From Hormiphora californensis (lineage: Eukaryota > Ctenophora > Tentaculata > Cydippida > Pleurobrachiidae): DNA of 64,000 nucleotides. This document shows, in pieces, positions 1 to 11,047 of this stretch; the stretch's first letter is position 1; each line of letters begins with the position of its first letter. The notes under the pieces are model-generated. The model was not told where the DNA came from. It saw nothing but the letters and a program-made list of their open reading frames with translations, and searched no databases. The stretch spans positions 1 through 64,000 of the forward strand of contig CM035361.1 of assembly GCA_020137815.1 (NCBI GenBank). The letters run 5' to 3'. The translations under genes were made by a program, and so were the position numbers.

Positions 1-190
1 CGAAGATAGATAGAAAAGATAGAAAGAGAGATAGAGAGATAGAGAGATAGAGAGGAAGATAGGGAGTTAGAAATATAGAAAGATAGAAAGATATAAAGAT
101 AGAAAGAGAGATAGAGAGATAGAGAGGAAGATAGGGAGATAGAAAGATAGAAAGATAGAAAGAGAGGAGAGAGAGAAAGAGAGAGGAGAG

Positions 191-260
<70 letters not shown>

Positions 261-365
261 TATAAAGATAGAAAGATAGAAAGATAGAAAGATAGAAATA
301 GAGAGATAGGAGGATAGAAAGATAGAAAGATAGAAAGATAGAAAGATAGAAATAGAGAGATAGGA
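1..365. repeat. GATA/GAGA low-complexity tract
   Basis: Purine-rich microsatellite built of interspersed GATA, GAAA and GAGA units, with a pure GA run near 197-260. No coding potential is seen. Confidence 0.95.
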
Positions 366-690
366 TGGCCGATTTGAGTAAACTAAACGGTATCTGATAG
401 AGAACCGATAGCCCTAACCGATAACCCCAAACAAAACCCTAACCCGACCCTAACCAACAGCCCTAACCCGTCTCGACCGCCAAAATCAATGAATTGTTAG
501 CAATGGAAGGCACCCAGATTTTAACGTTTTCCGTCCGGGGACTCTTTGTCTAACGCCTGAGTATGGGACTCTATGTCTACCAAGTCTAACACGGGGGGAC
601 TCTATGTCTAAAAATTTTTGCTAAAAAATCCGGACTATATGTCTAAAGTCTAATGTTAGACTTAGAGTCCGTCAATTTCATATTTAACAT
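366..690. repeat. Remnant of a K-type element with TAACCC blocks
   Basis: The stretch holds several CCCTAA/TAACCC blocks (about 415-475), then repeated GGACTCTxTGTCTAA motifs (about 540-670). The same combination occurs in the better-preserved K elements at 16432-16989, 26189-28147 and 57131-60917. Terminal repeats and a target duplication are not recognisable here, so this is a decayed or divergent copy. It ends about 25 bases before the first exon. Confidence 0.6.
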
Positions 691-716
691 TTCATATTTA
701 ACATGTATATTATCAG

Positions 717-956
717 GAGACAGGCTTATATAAAAAGGCAGACATTACGATTTCGTTTCGTTCTCTGGTATCTTCTCCACTCCGCGAGATAATAACTGGC
801 TTCTGGTTGCCTGGATCCAATGAGATGGTGTTCAATGATCTACAGTTGTGGACTTCTTCGAGCGTGTTCGGAGTTGACCTTTCTAGAGTTGCTCTGCATC
901 TGATAGGGCACGCTCTGGGACTGGGGCATTCTAACGTTTCAGTCATGTCACCACTA
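717..956 (+). CDS. Matrixin (MMP-like) exon with the zinc-site helix; catalytic Glu replaced
   Basis: First recognisable exon of a metalloproteinase gene continuing to 54182. Acceptor TATCAG is at 711-716 and donor GTAAGT at 957; the frame is open for exactly 80 codons (phase 0 at both ends). The peptide runs from a strand like ADITISF through LPGSNEMVFND to HLIGHALGLGHS and the Met-turn VMSP, the order seen in matrix metalloproteinases. Known families have HExGHxxGxxH; here the Glu codon is CTG (Leu). The segment between the strand and LPGSN is about ten residues shorter than usual and lacks the His/Asp residues that normally bind structural zinc and calcium. Signal peptide and propeptide must lie upstream of the window. 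Either an inactive pseudoprotease or a decayed exon; the consistent downstream phases favour a transcribed gene. Confidence 0.8.
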
Positions 957-1700
957 GTAAGTAAGACCGTCAAATATTCCCATATTATATGAGGTATAAA
1001 CTCTGACCACTGGCGCGTTATTTCAGATACCTTTCTCCCAGCGCGCCGCTGGGAGAAGGTAGCTGGAGTTTATCCGCCACTGGCAGATAAACTGGTTTCA
1101 ATCACGACGACGATCCCGAGGCGTAGACGAGGAAGAGGCGGAGGGTTTTAACCCTTTGAGGACCATAACGATTGGCCGAACAGAATTTTCTAATTTTTTG
1201 TGGAGAAGGTCAGGAGTATAGTCTAAGACTATACGAAAAGGGTTTACTGAAATCGGGTTTTAATTTTTGTGTTATGACATGGGTCATATATGACCCAGTG
1301 GTACTTATATGGTACAAAAAGTTTAGAGACGTCCTGTGTGAGCTATACTGTTATCAGGGACAGAAAAACTGGCTCATTGGTATACTAGAGGCATGACTAA
1401 ACTGTTACAACCGGAATATTACGTCTCAGACGGTTTTTTCACTGATTTGGGTCATATATGACCCAGTGGGCCGTTTGGGAAAATTTCAATGATATTGCCG
1501 AAAACTAATGAGTTTCGCTATTTCAACACAAAATAATCATTTGAAAGTTATTAATATGCTATTTAGTGATTGTTTAACCATTCAAATTAGATATTATGGG
1601 AATTTTTACTAGATTTGGGTCATATATGACCCAGTGGGTCGTATAGGAAAAAATCATACTTCGGATTCAAAAACTCAAATTTCAATCTTTATTTCATGTA

Positions 1701-2521
1701 CAGTCAGACCCCGATTTACCGAGCCCCGATTTACCGGAACCCCGATTTACCAGGACGAAACAAGAATTATTGCATTATGTATTCATAATGCGGTGTCTCC
1801 CTGCCCCAGATGGGTGTAAAATTGATAACTAAGCTTCAAAACTGGATTTCGCGATGAATTTTGCACTCAAAGAGCAATTTTTGGCTAATACGATGTTAGT
1901 TGCTATGGTATCCAGGGTGGTTGCTATGGTATTCAAAGCAGTTGCTATGGTAACCAAGGCAGTTGCTATGATAACCAAGACAGTTACTTAGGAGACCATA
2001 GTTGGTTACCAAGTGCTTCAACTTTATATTACCCTCATCTTAACTCCAGTCACTTACAATTATTGTGTGATAGTAGTTTCATGCTTAGAAGACTTGCTAC
2101 CACGTCATGGTACGGCTGTAGGGTACCCAAAGTGATTTCAGGTGAAAGTAGGAAGTGTTATGAGTGAGTAATTGCGCGCCACAATGCGTGTTAATCATTT
2201 CCTTTGTTGCATCAACAAAGTGTGAGCTGAAAGTTTTATGAAGGAGCAGACTTTGTTACTATGCGTAACGGTGGACAGACGGACGGACGGACATTTAGTT
2301 AACTCCACGATCTGCTGATTTCTAAACCCTGAATGATCTTTTTAGCACGTGCGTGCTAAAAACATCATCCCGGGTGAATGCCCTTCGGGCATTCACCCGG
2401 GCAGGGAAAAAATTCCCCCGATCTAGGAAATTAACGGTAATTGACCCCGATATACCGGGCACCCCGATTTACCGGTCAAAACCCTTTCCCCCGAGCATCC
2501 TGGTAAATCGGAGTCCGACTG
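1701..2521. mobile_element. pogo/Tigger-like MITE, copy 1, interrupted
   Basis: TA-flanked element beginning CAGTCAGACCCCGATTTACC and ending with the near complement at 2503-2521. The copy at 57841-58012 (172 bp, TA duplicated) gives the undivided form. This one is split by a hairpin-ended insertion at about 1760-2412. No transposase is encoded. The pogo/Tigger assignment rests only on TIR resemblance and TA targeting. Confidence 0.65.
1760..2412 (-). mobile_element. Hairpin-ended element (HE), copy 1
   Basis: Reverse-oriented member of a family with copies at 3683-4236, 28290-28729 and 51269-52467 and fragments at 20298-20353 and 53395-53738. One end reads ACAAGAATTATTGCATTATG with a small hairpin; the other ends in GGGCAGGGAAAAAA beside a hairpin with stem GGGTGAATGCCC. 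Four degenerate GTTGCTATGGTA repeats lie at about 1900-1990. Non-coding; paired terminal hairpins are compatible with a Helentron/Helitron2-like non-autonomous element, but this is inference. Confidence 0.6.
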
Positions 2522-2750
2522 TACAACCAATTACTCGTATCAATACAAATCCAATCAATAATAGTCCAATCATTCTAACTGATGGTGATCATGCCCGTTC
2601 TATACAACTAAAGTCCTAACTATAATACCTCTACAAACTGCCAAACGAAACTCTTTCGAAGTTTCAGTTTTGTTTGGATGGATGGCCTGGTAAGCTATTC
2701 GTGAGTTCATGAGTGATTGATCCAAAAAATTAAACACTAAAAACTAAACA

Positions 2751-3137
2751 CTAGTCTGAGATAGTACCTATGTTTCGACCTCCTATCAGTTCCGCAAGTA
2801 ATAGACAGTCTGTCGTGCAAGTGGACTCCCCCATATAGGCATTGTAGGACTTGATCACTTCTGGGCATGGAAAGGACGTCTTTGTTGCCTTCCCCTTCAC
2901 TCTTCTCAGGGATGTTCCGACTTTTTCACAGCTATTGGCGCTTGTAATGACATGAACAGGCTTGTTGTCGATCCATTTTACCACGTTTATTGCCGTTATA
3001 GATGCTACTGCAGATGCGGCAGGTGACCGGAATATCTTCATCTCTCCACGTGACATGTCCTTATATCTGTAGGAAACGATGGCATTCCTTTTCGACCTTC
3101 GAGAAGATGCGAGAGTAAAACTGGTTGCCTTTATCAA
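2751..3137 (-). pseudogene. piggyBac-type transposase fragment, reverse copy
   Basis: The minus-strand frame reads MSRGEMKIFRSPAASAV, then VVKWIDNKPVHVITS, then FPCPEVIKSYNAYMG. These resemble the DDE_Tnp_1_7 (piggyBac) core: the W-D-x-x-V strand carrying a catalytic Asp and the P-x-x-x-x-x-YN-x-x-MG motif. It is a mirror copy of the plus-strand fragment at 3130-3672; together they form the inner arms of element A. Ends and several residues are missing (the GGVD that should follow YNAYMG is frame-disrupted), so it is non-functional. Normal family length is about 550-600 residues; about 130 remain. Confidence 0.75.
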
Positions 3138-3672
3138 TTTGCCTTATACACGGGACGGAAAGAATCACATGAGCTGAGGCTAGGCGAATCTGTTGTTGTT
3201 AGTCTCACAGAATCTCTGAAGGACACCTGGGTCAACGTGTACGCCGACAACTACTTCTCAACCCCCGCCCTAGTCCTCAATCTTCTCGAGAATGATATCT
3301 ATTATACCGGGGTAGTTTCAGCAGGTCGAAAAAGAATGCCATCGTTTCCTGCAGATAAGGCCATGTCACGTGGAGAGATGAAGATATTCCGGTCACCTGC
3401 CGCATCTGCAGTAGCATCTACGGCAATAAATGTGGTAAAATGGATCGACAACAAGGCTGTTCATGTCATTACAAGCGCCAATAGCTGGGAAAAAGTCGAA
3501 ACAGTCCTGAGAAGAGTGAAGGGGAAGGCAACAAAGACGTCCTTTCCATGCCCAGAAGTGATCAAGTCCTACAATGCCTATTATATGGGGGGAGTCGACT
3601 TGCACGACAGACTGTCTATTACTTGCGGAACTGATAGGAGGTCGAAACACAGGTACTGTGTCAGACTAGTGT
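3130..3672 (+). pseudogene. piggyBac-type transposase fragment, forward copy
   Basis: Open reading from about 3160 gives RLGESVVVSLTESLKDTWVN, then YADNYFSTPALV (DN motif with a catalytic Asp), MSRGEMKIFRS, VVKWIDNKAVHVITS (another catalytic Asp) and YNAYYMGGVDLHDR. This order matches the core and end of piggyBac DDE transposases. The N-terminus and the C-terminal Cys-rich domain are missing, and the frame runs into the hairpin-ended insertion at 3683. Its mirror copy lies at 2751-3137. The fragment is captured inside foldback element A and cannot be an intact enzyme. Confidence 0.8.
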
Positions 3673-3682
3673 TTAATTTTTT

Positions 3683-4236
3683 CCCTGCCCGGGTGAATGC
3701 CGAAGGCATTCACCCGGATGCCTTTTTACTTTGTAAAAAGGCATAGCAGGGTTAGAATTCGAAAACGACATTTTGGTATACTAACTAATCGGTAGAGGGA
3801 CATTTTTTGGTCACACTTTCGTTGCGAGGGCAACGGTGTAGCAACTAGAGCCGCGCACACAGTGACGAGCTACTCCTTCATCAAACACCTCATTGACACA
3901 GTTTGATGGACGTGTGTGCGCGCGCCACTCAACAAAACATGAAATGCTCTGCCACACGTTTCGCGTGTTACATATACATTTTCATCTTGCGAGTCGAGTG
4001 TGAGATGTTAGATAAGTAGTTAAGTTGGAATGTCAAAGCTGGATAGTAAGTGTCATGTGATTGGGAGTTAGCTAACTCTAAGCTATGTGAGAAGTATACT
4101 GACAGCTAGATCGTATGCATCTCACATTACATTATGACCAAGCCTTGATCCTGTTGGCAGTGACAATGTCACTGACATGTGAAACGGTAGGGCAGGGAAA
4201 CACAGCATTATGAATACATAATGCAATAATTCTTGT
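3683..4236 (+). mobile_element. Hairpin-ended element (HE), copy 2
   Basis: The uninterrupted arm near 2700-2740 gives the empty site: a T6 run followed by GGATCAATC. In the occupied arm the same T6 is followed by CCCTGCCCGGG, and the element ends ...AATAATTCTTGTAT before GGATCAATC. The first 75 bases fold as outer stem CCCTGC/GCAGGG enclosing two hairpins, the first with a GAA triloop (GCC-GAA-GGC) and the second with stem TGCCTTTTTAC. The far end has hairpin GCATTATG-aata-CATAATGC. No ORF of interest. Confidence 0.75.
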
Positions 4237-4791
4237 ATGGATCAATCACTCATGAATTCACGAATAGCTTACCAGGCCATCCATCCAAACAACACTGAAA
4301 CTTCGAAAGAGTTTCGTCTGGCAGTTTGTAGAGGTATAGTTGGGCACTCCCATTGCAACAGGTCAAGAAGCTCTCTCTCTGGGAGCCATCTTCCAGTTTA
4401 CCTCGAGCAGAGGCGTAGGTGTAATGTTTACAAATCGGACAAGAAAACCTATATTGGTTGTTCGGCTAGTGGTTGTAAAGGGAGGGGGTTTTGTCTGACT
4501 CAAAAGCGAAACTGTTTTATCATCACCATCAGTTAGAATGATTGGACTGTTATTGATTGGATTTGTATTGATACGAGTAATTGGTTGTACATGAAATAAA
4601 GATTGAAATTTGAGTTTTTGAATCCAAAGTATGATTTTTTCCTATACGACCCACTGGGTCATATTTGACCCAAATGTAGTAAAAATTCCCATAATATCTA
4701 ATTTGAATGGTTAAACAATCACTATATAGCATATTAATAACTTTCAAATGCTTATTTTGTGTTGAAATAGCGAAACTCATTAGTTTTCGGC

Positions 4792-6334
4792 GGCAATTTT
4801 GCATTTGCGGGCATCGCACTATAGACGCAGTACCCACGTACTATAGACGCATTATAAACGCATTATAAACGCATTATAGACGCATTATAGACACACGCAA
4901 TATAGACGCAATTTCGTAAGCAGCACTATAGACGCAATATAGACGCATTATAACAGCAATATAAACGCATTTTTATAGACGCGACGCAGTATAGCCGCAT
5001 TATAGGCGCACTACCCACCCCAAAATCACCTTATAGACGCACTATAGACGCATTATAGACTGACTATAGTAGCACCATAAACGCTACATAGACCCATATA
5101 GACGCATGATAGAAGCATTATAGACGCAAATCGCTTTTTATAGACGCCGCGTCTATAAAAAACGTGCTTTTTTAAGAAGCACTATAGACGTACTCAGACG
5201 CACGCTGCCATATTTGAGGCGCAGTTGGGCGAACTATAAACGCATTTTTGTCGCATATAAAAGGAAGCAGTATAGACGCATTATAGACGCATTATAGACG
5301 CATGTGTGCGAAATCGATAAAGACGCAATATAGACGCAATTAATAAGAAGGAGAGGGAGAGAGACTAGAGGGAGGGAGGGAGGGAGGGAGAGGGAAGGAG
5401 AGGGAAAGAGGGAGGGATACAGAGACAGATCAGACAGAGACAGATGGACACAGATCTGAGACAGACGGACAGAGTAAGATGGGGAGAGATTAAGATGGAG
5501 AGTGGAGAGAGAGAGTGAGACAGAGAGGGAGATAGTAAGCGCGTGTTTGTCCGTCCATCTGTCTCTGTCCGTTTGTTTCCATCTCTGTCTTTTTCTGTCT
5601 CACTCTTTTTATGTCTCACTCCGTCCCTATATCACTATCTTTCCATCTTACTCTCTTTCCATCTTACTCTGTCCTTCTGTCTCAGATCTTTATCCGTCTG
5701 TTTCTGTCCCTGTACCCCTCCCTCAGTCCCTCCCTCTCCTTCCCTCTCCCTCCCTCCCTCGTCTCTCTCTCCCTCTCCTTTTTATTTTGCGTCTATATTG
5801 CGTCTTTATCGATTTCGCACACATGCGGCTATAATGCGTCTATAATGCGTCTGTACTGCTTCCTTTTATATGCGACAAAAATGCGTTTATAAAACGCCCA
5901 ACTGCGCCTCAAATATCGCACTGTAGCCTGGAGTACGTCTAAAGTGCTTCTTTAAAAAGCACGTTTTTTATAGACGCGGCGTCTATAAAAAGCGATTTGC
6001 GTCTATAATGCTTCTATCATGCGTCTATATGGGTCTATGTAGCGTTTATGGTGCTGCTATAGTCAGTCTATAATGCGTCTATAGTGCGTCTATAAGGTGA
6101 TTTTGGGGTGGGTAGTGCGCCTATAATGCGGCTATACTGCGTCGCGTCTATAAAAATGCGTTTATATTGCTGTTATAATGCGTCTATATTGCGTCTATAG
6201 TGCTGCTTACGAAATTGCGTCTATATTGCGTGTGTCTATAATGCGTCTATAATGCGTTTATAATGCGTTTATAATGCGTCTATAGTACGTGGGTACTGCG
6301 TCTATAGTGCGATGCCCGCAAATGCAAAATTGCC
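4792..6334. mobile_element. Palindromic element D1 made of ATAGACGC repeats
   Basis: 1,543-bp near-perfect palindrome. It starts GGCAATTTTGCATTTGCGGG and ends with the complement. The arms are degenerate tandem ATAGACGCATT-type units, and the middle is a GA-rich then CT-rich low-complexity block. The 9-bp duplication GTTTTCGGC (4783-4791 and 6335-6343) matches the empty site near 1494-1502. Other copies: 22088-23589 and 54244-55801. A 9-bp duplication fits Mutator-like elements; no transposase is present. The open frames in the centre are low-complexity artefacts. Confidence 0.85.
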
Positions 6335-6725
6335 GTTTTCGGCAATATCATTGAAATTTTCCCAAACGGCCCACTGGGTCATATATGACCCAAATCAGTG
6401 AAAAAGCCGTCTAAGACGTATTATTCCGGTTGTGGCAGTTTGGTCATGCCTCTAGTACACCAATGACCCGGTTTTTATGTCCCTGATAACAGTATAGCTC
6501 ACACAGGACGTCTCCAACCTTTTTGTACCATATAAGTACCACTGGGTCATATATGACCCAATTTTTGAAATCGCTATAGCTCAGTCAATTTTTAATATTT
6601 TTTGATGCGGCTTTTTTCTTGCAGTTCTAGTTGGTCTTCTTCTAAAGTGTTTAAAATTATAGAAAATTCGTAGGAGGCGTTTAAAAATGGCATCAAAAGT
6701 TAAAAAATGACCAAAATGAACATCA

Positions 6726-7882
6726 GGCAGGTGAGTAGAACTTCGCTCCTAATAAAAGGCTGCAATAAAAGGCTGCATTAAAAGGCTGCAATAAAAGGCT
6801 GCATTAAAAGGCTGCAATAAAAGGCTGCAATAAAAGGCTGCAATAAAAGGCTGCAATAAAAGGCTGCAATAAAAGGCTGCAATGGATCACGTATCCAACT
6901 GGACTAAAGCAGGAGATAGACCGAATCGTCCTCCCTTAATAGTGTTTCGTATCACGTATCGGTCTCTACCATAAGCGGTAGAGAGACCGAATCACCCACC
7001 CCTAATTATAGTGATTCGTGCCATGTATCCAACTAAACCATAGGCGGTAGATAGACGGAGATAGAGAGTTAGAGAGGTGAGAGTGAGAGATCCGAATCAT
7101 GGACGACTAATCAAGTATTGTATCACGTTTCATGATATCCTCTAATTAATTAAATGAAAGGCGGTTACCTATAATTTGACCTAATCGGTGCCAATACGTG
7201 ATTACTGATTTTCTACCGTTATTCGCCAATAGTCTTTATGTACACAATTCAGTAGAGCGGAATCACACATAATACTATGACAAGTGAACCAAGTGGTTGG
7301 GTGGTTCACCTGTCATTGTGCTACACGCTCAATCAATAGATCTACCCTACCTCATTAGACCAACACTCTCAGTAGTTACTGACTACCTCTACTGAATCGT
7401 GGATCGATACGGAAGGACTAATGGAGAATACATAGCGGTAGAGAATCACGTATCGCCGTATCGGGACCGATGAGGTCTTATTGTCAATTGGTAACCGCTT
7501 TTCATTAGAGGATACCATGGTACATGATACCAAACCGTGATTCTGATTTTTCACTCTCTCAGTTCTCACTCGTACTCGCTCTCTATCTCGGTCTTTCTAT
7601 CGCCTATGGTCTAGTTGGATACGTGACACGAATCACTATAATTAGGGGAGGGTGATTCGGTCTCTCTACAGCCAATACACGATACGAAACACTATTAGGG
7701 GAGGACGATTCGGTCTATCCCCCGCTTTAGTCTGGTTGGATACGTGATCCCTTGCAGCCTTTTATTGCAGCCTTTTATTGCAGCCTTTTATTGCAGCCTT
7801 TTTCTGCAGCCTTTTATTGCAGCCTTTTATTGCAGCCTTTTATTGCAGCCTTTTATTAGGAGCGAAGTTCTACTCACCTGCC
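6726..7882. mobile_element. Foldback element O with 13-bp subterminal arrays
   Basis: Ends GGCAGGTGAGTAGAACTTCG and its complement, flanked by a perfect 8-bp duplication GAACATCA (6718-6725, 7883-7890). Just inside each end is a tandem array of AATAAAAGGCTGC (about 6755-6880 and 7750-7858). The interior is also inverted, with motifs such as GAATCACTATAATTAG. The end sequence and layout resemble element X (57341-60904), which also makes an 8-bp duplication. An hAT-like origin is inferred from duplication length. Confidence 0.8.
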
Positions 7883-8236
7883 GAACATCATTTGGACCCA
7901 ATTATCTAAACCTTAACATCAATGATTGCGCATGAAACTTGGATTTTTAGGTAGAGAAATGTCTAAACTATCGTTTAGGCTTTAGTTTGGGCTCAAAAGT
8001 TAATCCTGAAGCTGGGAAATGAGTCTTTAGTGCAATGGGTCATATATGGCCTGTGGTCCTCAAAGGGTTAAACCAATAACGTGCCAGTGGTCAGAGTTTA
8101 TAGGTTATATATACCCTGCTTTAGTTGATTGTTTCAAGTATTACTAAGAGAGAGAGAGAACACTAATCAAAACACACAAAGAGAACTGAGAAACAGTCAA
8201 AAACACCTCACAATTGAGTGTATATTGTTTGGTAAT

Positions 8237-11042
8237 CAGGGTGTGAACTGCATGTCGTGTTTGCTAGTCGCGAGCGCGCTTGCGAGACAAGCAAACACGT
8301 CAAGGTTCATTAACAAGCATGCTGCTCAGTCATTTTAGATTTAATACACAATGTAAGGATACCATGTAATAGGTGAGACTCTTGCCGTCACCCTCGTTCA
8401 AGTCCCGTGAAAAACGGAGCAGTACACGCAAACTGATGCCCATTTTCCTCGCGTGACCCCGATTCAGCAGTTTGAGACACCAACTCTTTAGGGGGCCATA
8501 TCTCAGGAACCAGACAAGATAGGAAAAATCGCCGTCTAACGAGGCGTACAGTTTTTAATCTAGTTTACCACTGTACCGGCCGTTTCACTCTCCGACCTAA
8601 AACAAAAATCGCAACCCCACAAAACTTCAAAATAATGAAATTCGCATCTCGCATGTCGTGTTGCATGTCGTGTTGCATGTCGTGTCATGTTATTGACGCA
8701 CTCGCGTTCAACTCTCACACAGCAGCTGCAGAACATGGCGGGAAACATCGAGGAGTAGAGAGAGGGTCGGTGCCGAATCAAATATTTCTTGATCTTGATC
8801 TACTCCATCTCTCAGCTATCCTACCCCTCATCAACTCGATCTCTCAGCTACCCTACCCCTCATCTACTCCATCTTTCAGCTACCCTACCCCTCATCTACT
8901 CCATCTTTCAGCTACCCTACCCCTTATCTAGTCCATCTCTCAGCTACCCTACTCCTCATCTACTCCATCTCTCAGCTTCCCTATTAGGGAAGCATAAAGA
9001 TGGAAACGATTAGGGGTAGGGAATCCCTATCCATAATCGTTTCCATCTCTATGCTTCCCTAGCCCTCATCAACTCCATCTTTCAGCTACCCTACCCCTAA
9101 TCTAGTCCATCTCTCCGCTACCCTACTCCTCATCTACTGCATCTCTCAGCTACCCTACCTCCCATTTACTCCATCTCTCAGCTACCCTACCTCCCATTTA
9201 CTCCATCTCTCAGCTTCCCTACCTCCCATTTACTCCATCTCTCAGCTTCCCTACCTCCCATTTACTCCATCGCTTACCTTCCCTACCTCCCATTTACTCC
9301 ATCTCTCAGCTTCCCTACCTCCCATTTACTCCATCTCTCAGCTTACCTACCTCCCATTTACTCCATATCTCAGCTTCCCTACCTGCCATTTACTCCATCT
9401 CTCAGATACCCTACCTCCCATTTACTCCATCTCTCAGCTTACCTACCTCCCATTTACTCCATCTCTCAGCTTCCCTACCTCCCATTCACTCCATCTCTCA
9501 TTTATCCTAACATTCCTACCCCTGAGAGATGTAGTAAATGGGAGGTAGGGAAGCTGAGAGATGGAGTAAATGGGAGGTAGGGAAGCTGAGAGATGGAGTA
9601 AATGGGAGGTAGGGTAGCTGAGAGATGGAGTAAATGGGAGGTAGGGAAGCTGAGAGATGGAGTAAATGGGAGGTAGGGTAGCTGAGAGATGGAGTAAATG
9701 AGAGGTAGGGAAGCTGAGAAATGGAGTAAATGGGAGGTAGGGTAGCTGAGAGATGGAGTAAATGGAAGGTAAGGTAGCTGAGAGATGGAGTAAATGGGAG
9801 GTAGGGAAGCTGAGAGATGGAGTAAATGGGAGGTAGGGTAGCTGAGAGATGGAGTAAATGGGAGGTAGGGAAGCTGAGAGATGGAGTAAATGGGAGGTAG
9901 GGTAGCTGAGAGATGGAGTAAATGAGAGGTAGGGAAGCTGAGAAATGGAGTAAATGGGAGGTAAGGTAGCTGAGAGATGGAGTAAATGGGAGGTAGGGTA
10001 TCTGAGAGATGGAGTAAATGGCAGGTAGGGAAGCTGAGATATGGAGTAAATGGGAGGTAGGTAAGCTGAGAGATGGAGTAAATGGGAGGTAGGGAAGTTG
10101 AGAGATGTAGTAAATGGGAGGTAGGGTAGCTGAGAGATGGAGTAAATGGGAGGTAGGGTAGCTGAGAGATGGAGTAGATGAGGAGTAGGGTAGCGGAGAG
10201 ATGGACTAGATTAGGGGTAGGGTAGCTGAAAGATGGAGTTGATGAGGGCTAGGGAAGCATAGAGATGGGAACGATTATGGATAAGGATTCCCTAACCCTA
10301 ATCGTTTCCATCTCTATGCTTCCCTAATAGGGAAGCTGAGAGATGGAGTAGATGAGGAGTAGGGTAGCTGAGAGATGGACTAGATAAGGGGTAGGGTAGC
10401 TGAAAGATGGAGTAGATGAGGGGTAGGGTAGCCGAGAGATCGAGTTGATGAGGGGTAGGATAGCTGAGAGATGGAGTAGATCAAGATCAAGAAATATTTG
10501 ATTCGGCACCGACCCTCTCTCTACTCCTCGATGTTTCCCGCCATGTTCTGCAGCTGCTGTGTGAGAGTTGAACGCGAGCGCGTCAATAACATGACACGAC
10601 ATGCAACACGACATGCAACACGACATGCGAGATGCGAATTTCATTATTTTGAAGTTTTGTGGGGTTGCGATTTTTGTTTTAGGTCGGAGAGTGAAACGGC
10701 CGGTACAGTGGTAAACTAGATTAAAAACTGTACGCCTCGTTAGACGGCGATTTTTCCTATCTTGTCTGGTTCCTGAGATATGGCCCCCTAAAGAGTTGGT
10801 GTCTCAAACTGCTGAATCGGGGTCACGCGAGGAAAATGGGCATCAGTTTGCGTGTACTGCTCCGTTTTTCACGGGACTTGAACGAGGGTGACGGCAAGAG
10901 TCTCACCTATTACATGGTATCCTTACATTGTGTATTAAATCTAAAATGACTGAGCAGCATGCTTGTTAATGAACCTTGACGTGTTTGCTTGTCTCGCAAG
11001 CGCGCTCGCGACTAGCAAACACGACATGCAGTTCACACCCTG
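8237..11042. mobile_element. Palindromic element N with minisatellite arms
   Basis: 2,806-bp palindrome. It starts CAGGGTGTGAACTGCATGTC and ends with the complement; GTAAT is repeated at 8232-8236 and 11043-11047. The outer arms (about 8237-8800 and 10490-11042) are nearly identical inverted copies; the inner arms are the minisatellite listed separately. A fragment of the same terminus is at 62656-62689. CAGGG ends resemble hAT elements, but the duplication seen is 5 bp rather than 8, so the class is open. No transposase-like frame. Confidence 0.75.
8800..10490. repeat. Inverted 32-bp minisatellite arms
   Basis: The left arm repeats units like CTCCATCTCTCAGCTTCCCT plus ACCTCCCATTTA (32 bp). 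After a short centre near 9500-9530 the complementary array follows. A small separate hairpin containing AACGATTAGGGGTAGGGAAT interrupts both arms at matching places (about 8985-9065 and 10247-10330). Confidence 0.85.
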
Positions 11043-11047
11043 GTAAT

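Larger units (their letters stand above)
994..8102. mobile_element. Large composite foldback element A
   Basis: Inverted ends TATAAACTCTGACCACTGGC (about 994) and its complement (about 8083-8102) enclose long inverted arms: 1275-1505 with 6335-6545, and 1500-1700 plus 2522-3140 with 3330-3680 plus 4237-4790. The arms carry the self-complementary motif GGGTCATATATGACCC several times (1278, 1449, 1617, 6379, 6546). Other elements interrupt the arms: a pogo/Tigger-like copy (1701-2521), hairpin-ended copies (1760-2412 and 3683-4236), D1 (4792-6334) and O (6726-7882). The middle contains piggyBac fragments. The left end starts 37 bases after an exon donor. No clear target duplication was found, so the outer limits are approximate. 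Confidence 0.7.

Noticed and set aside
5365-5892. Several open frames of 80-110 residues rich in Ser, Leu and Arg in the centre of D1 (and the same in D2, D3)
   Set aside because: They are translations of GA/CT low-complexity DNA, open in several frames on both strands at once.
6755-6880. CRISPR-like array (13-bp repeats)
   Set aside because: Repeats are direct tandem units without unique spacers, in a eukaryotic foldback element.
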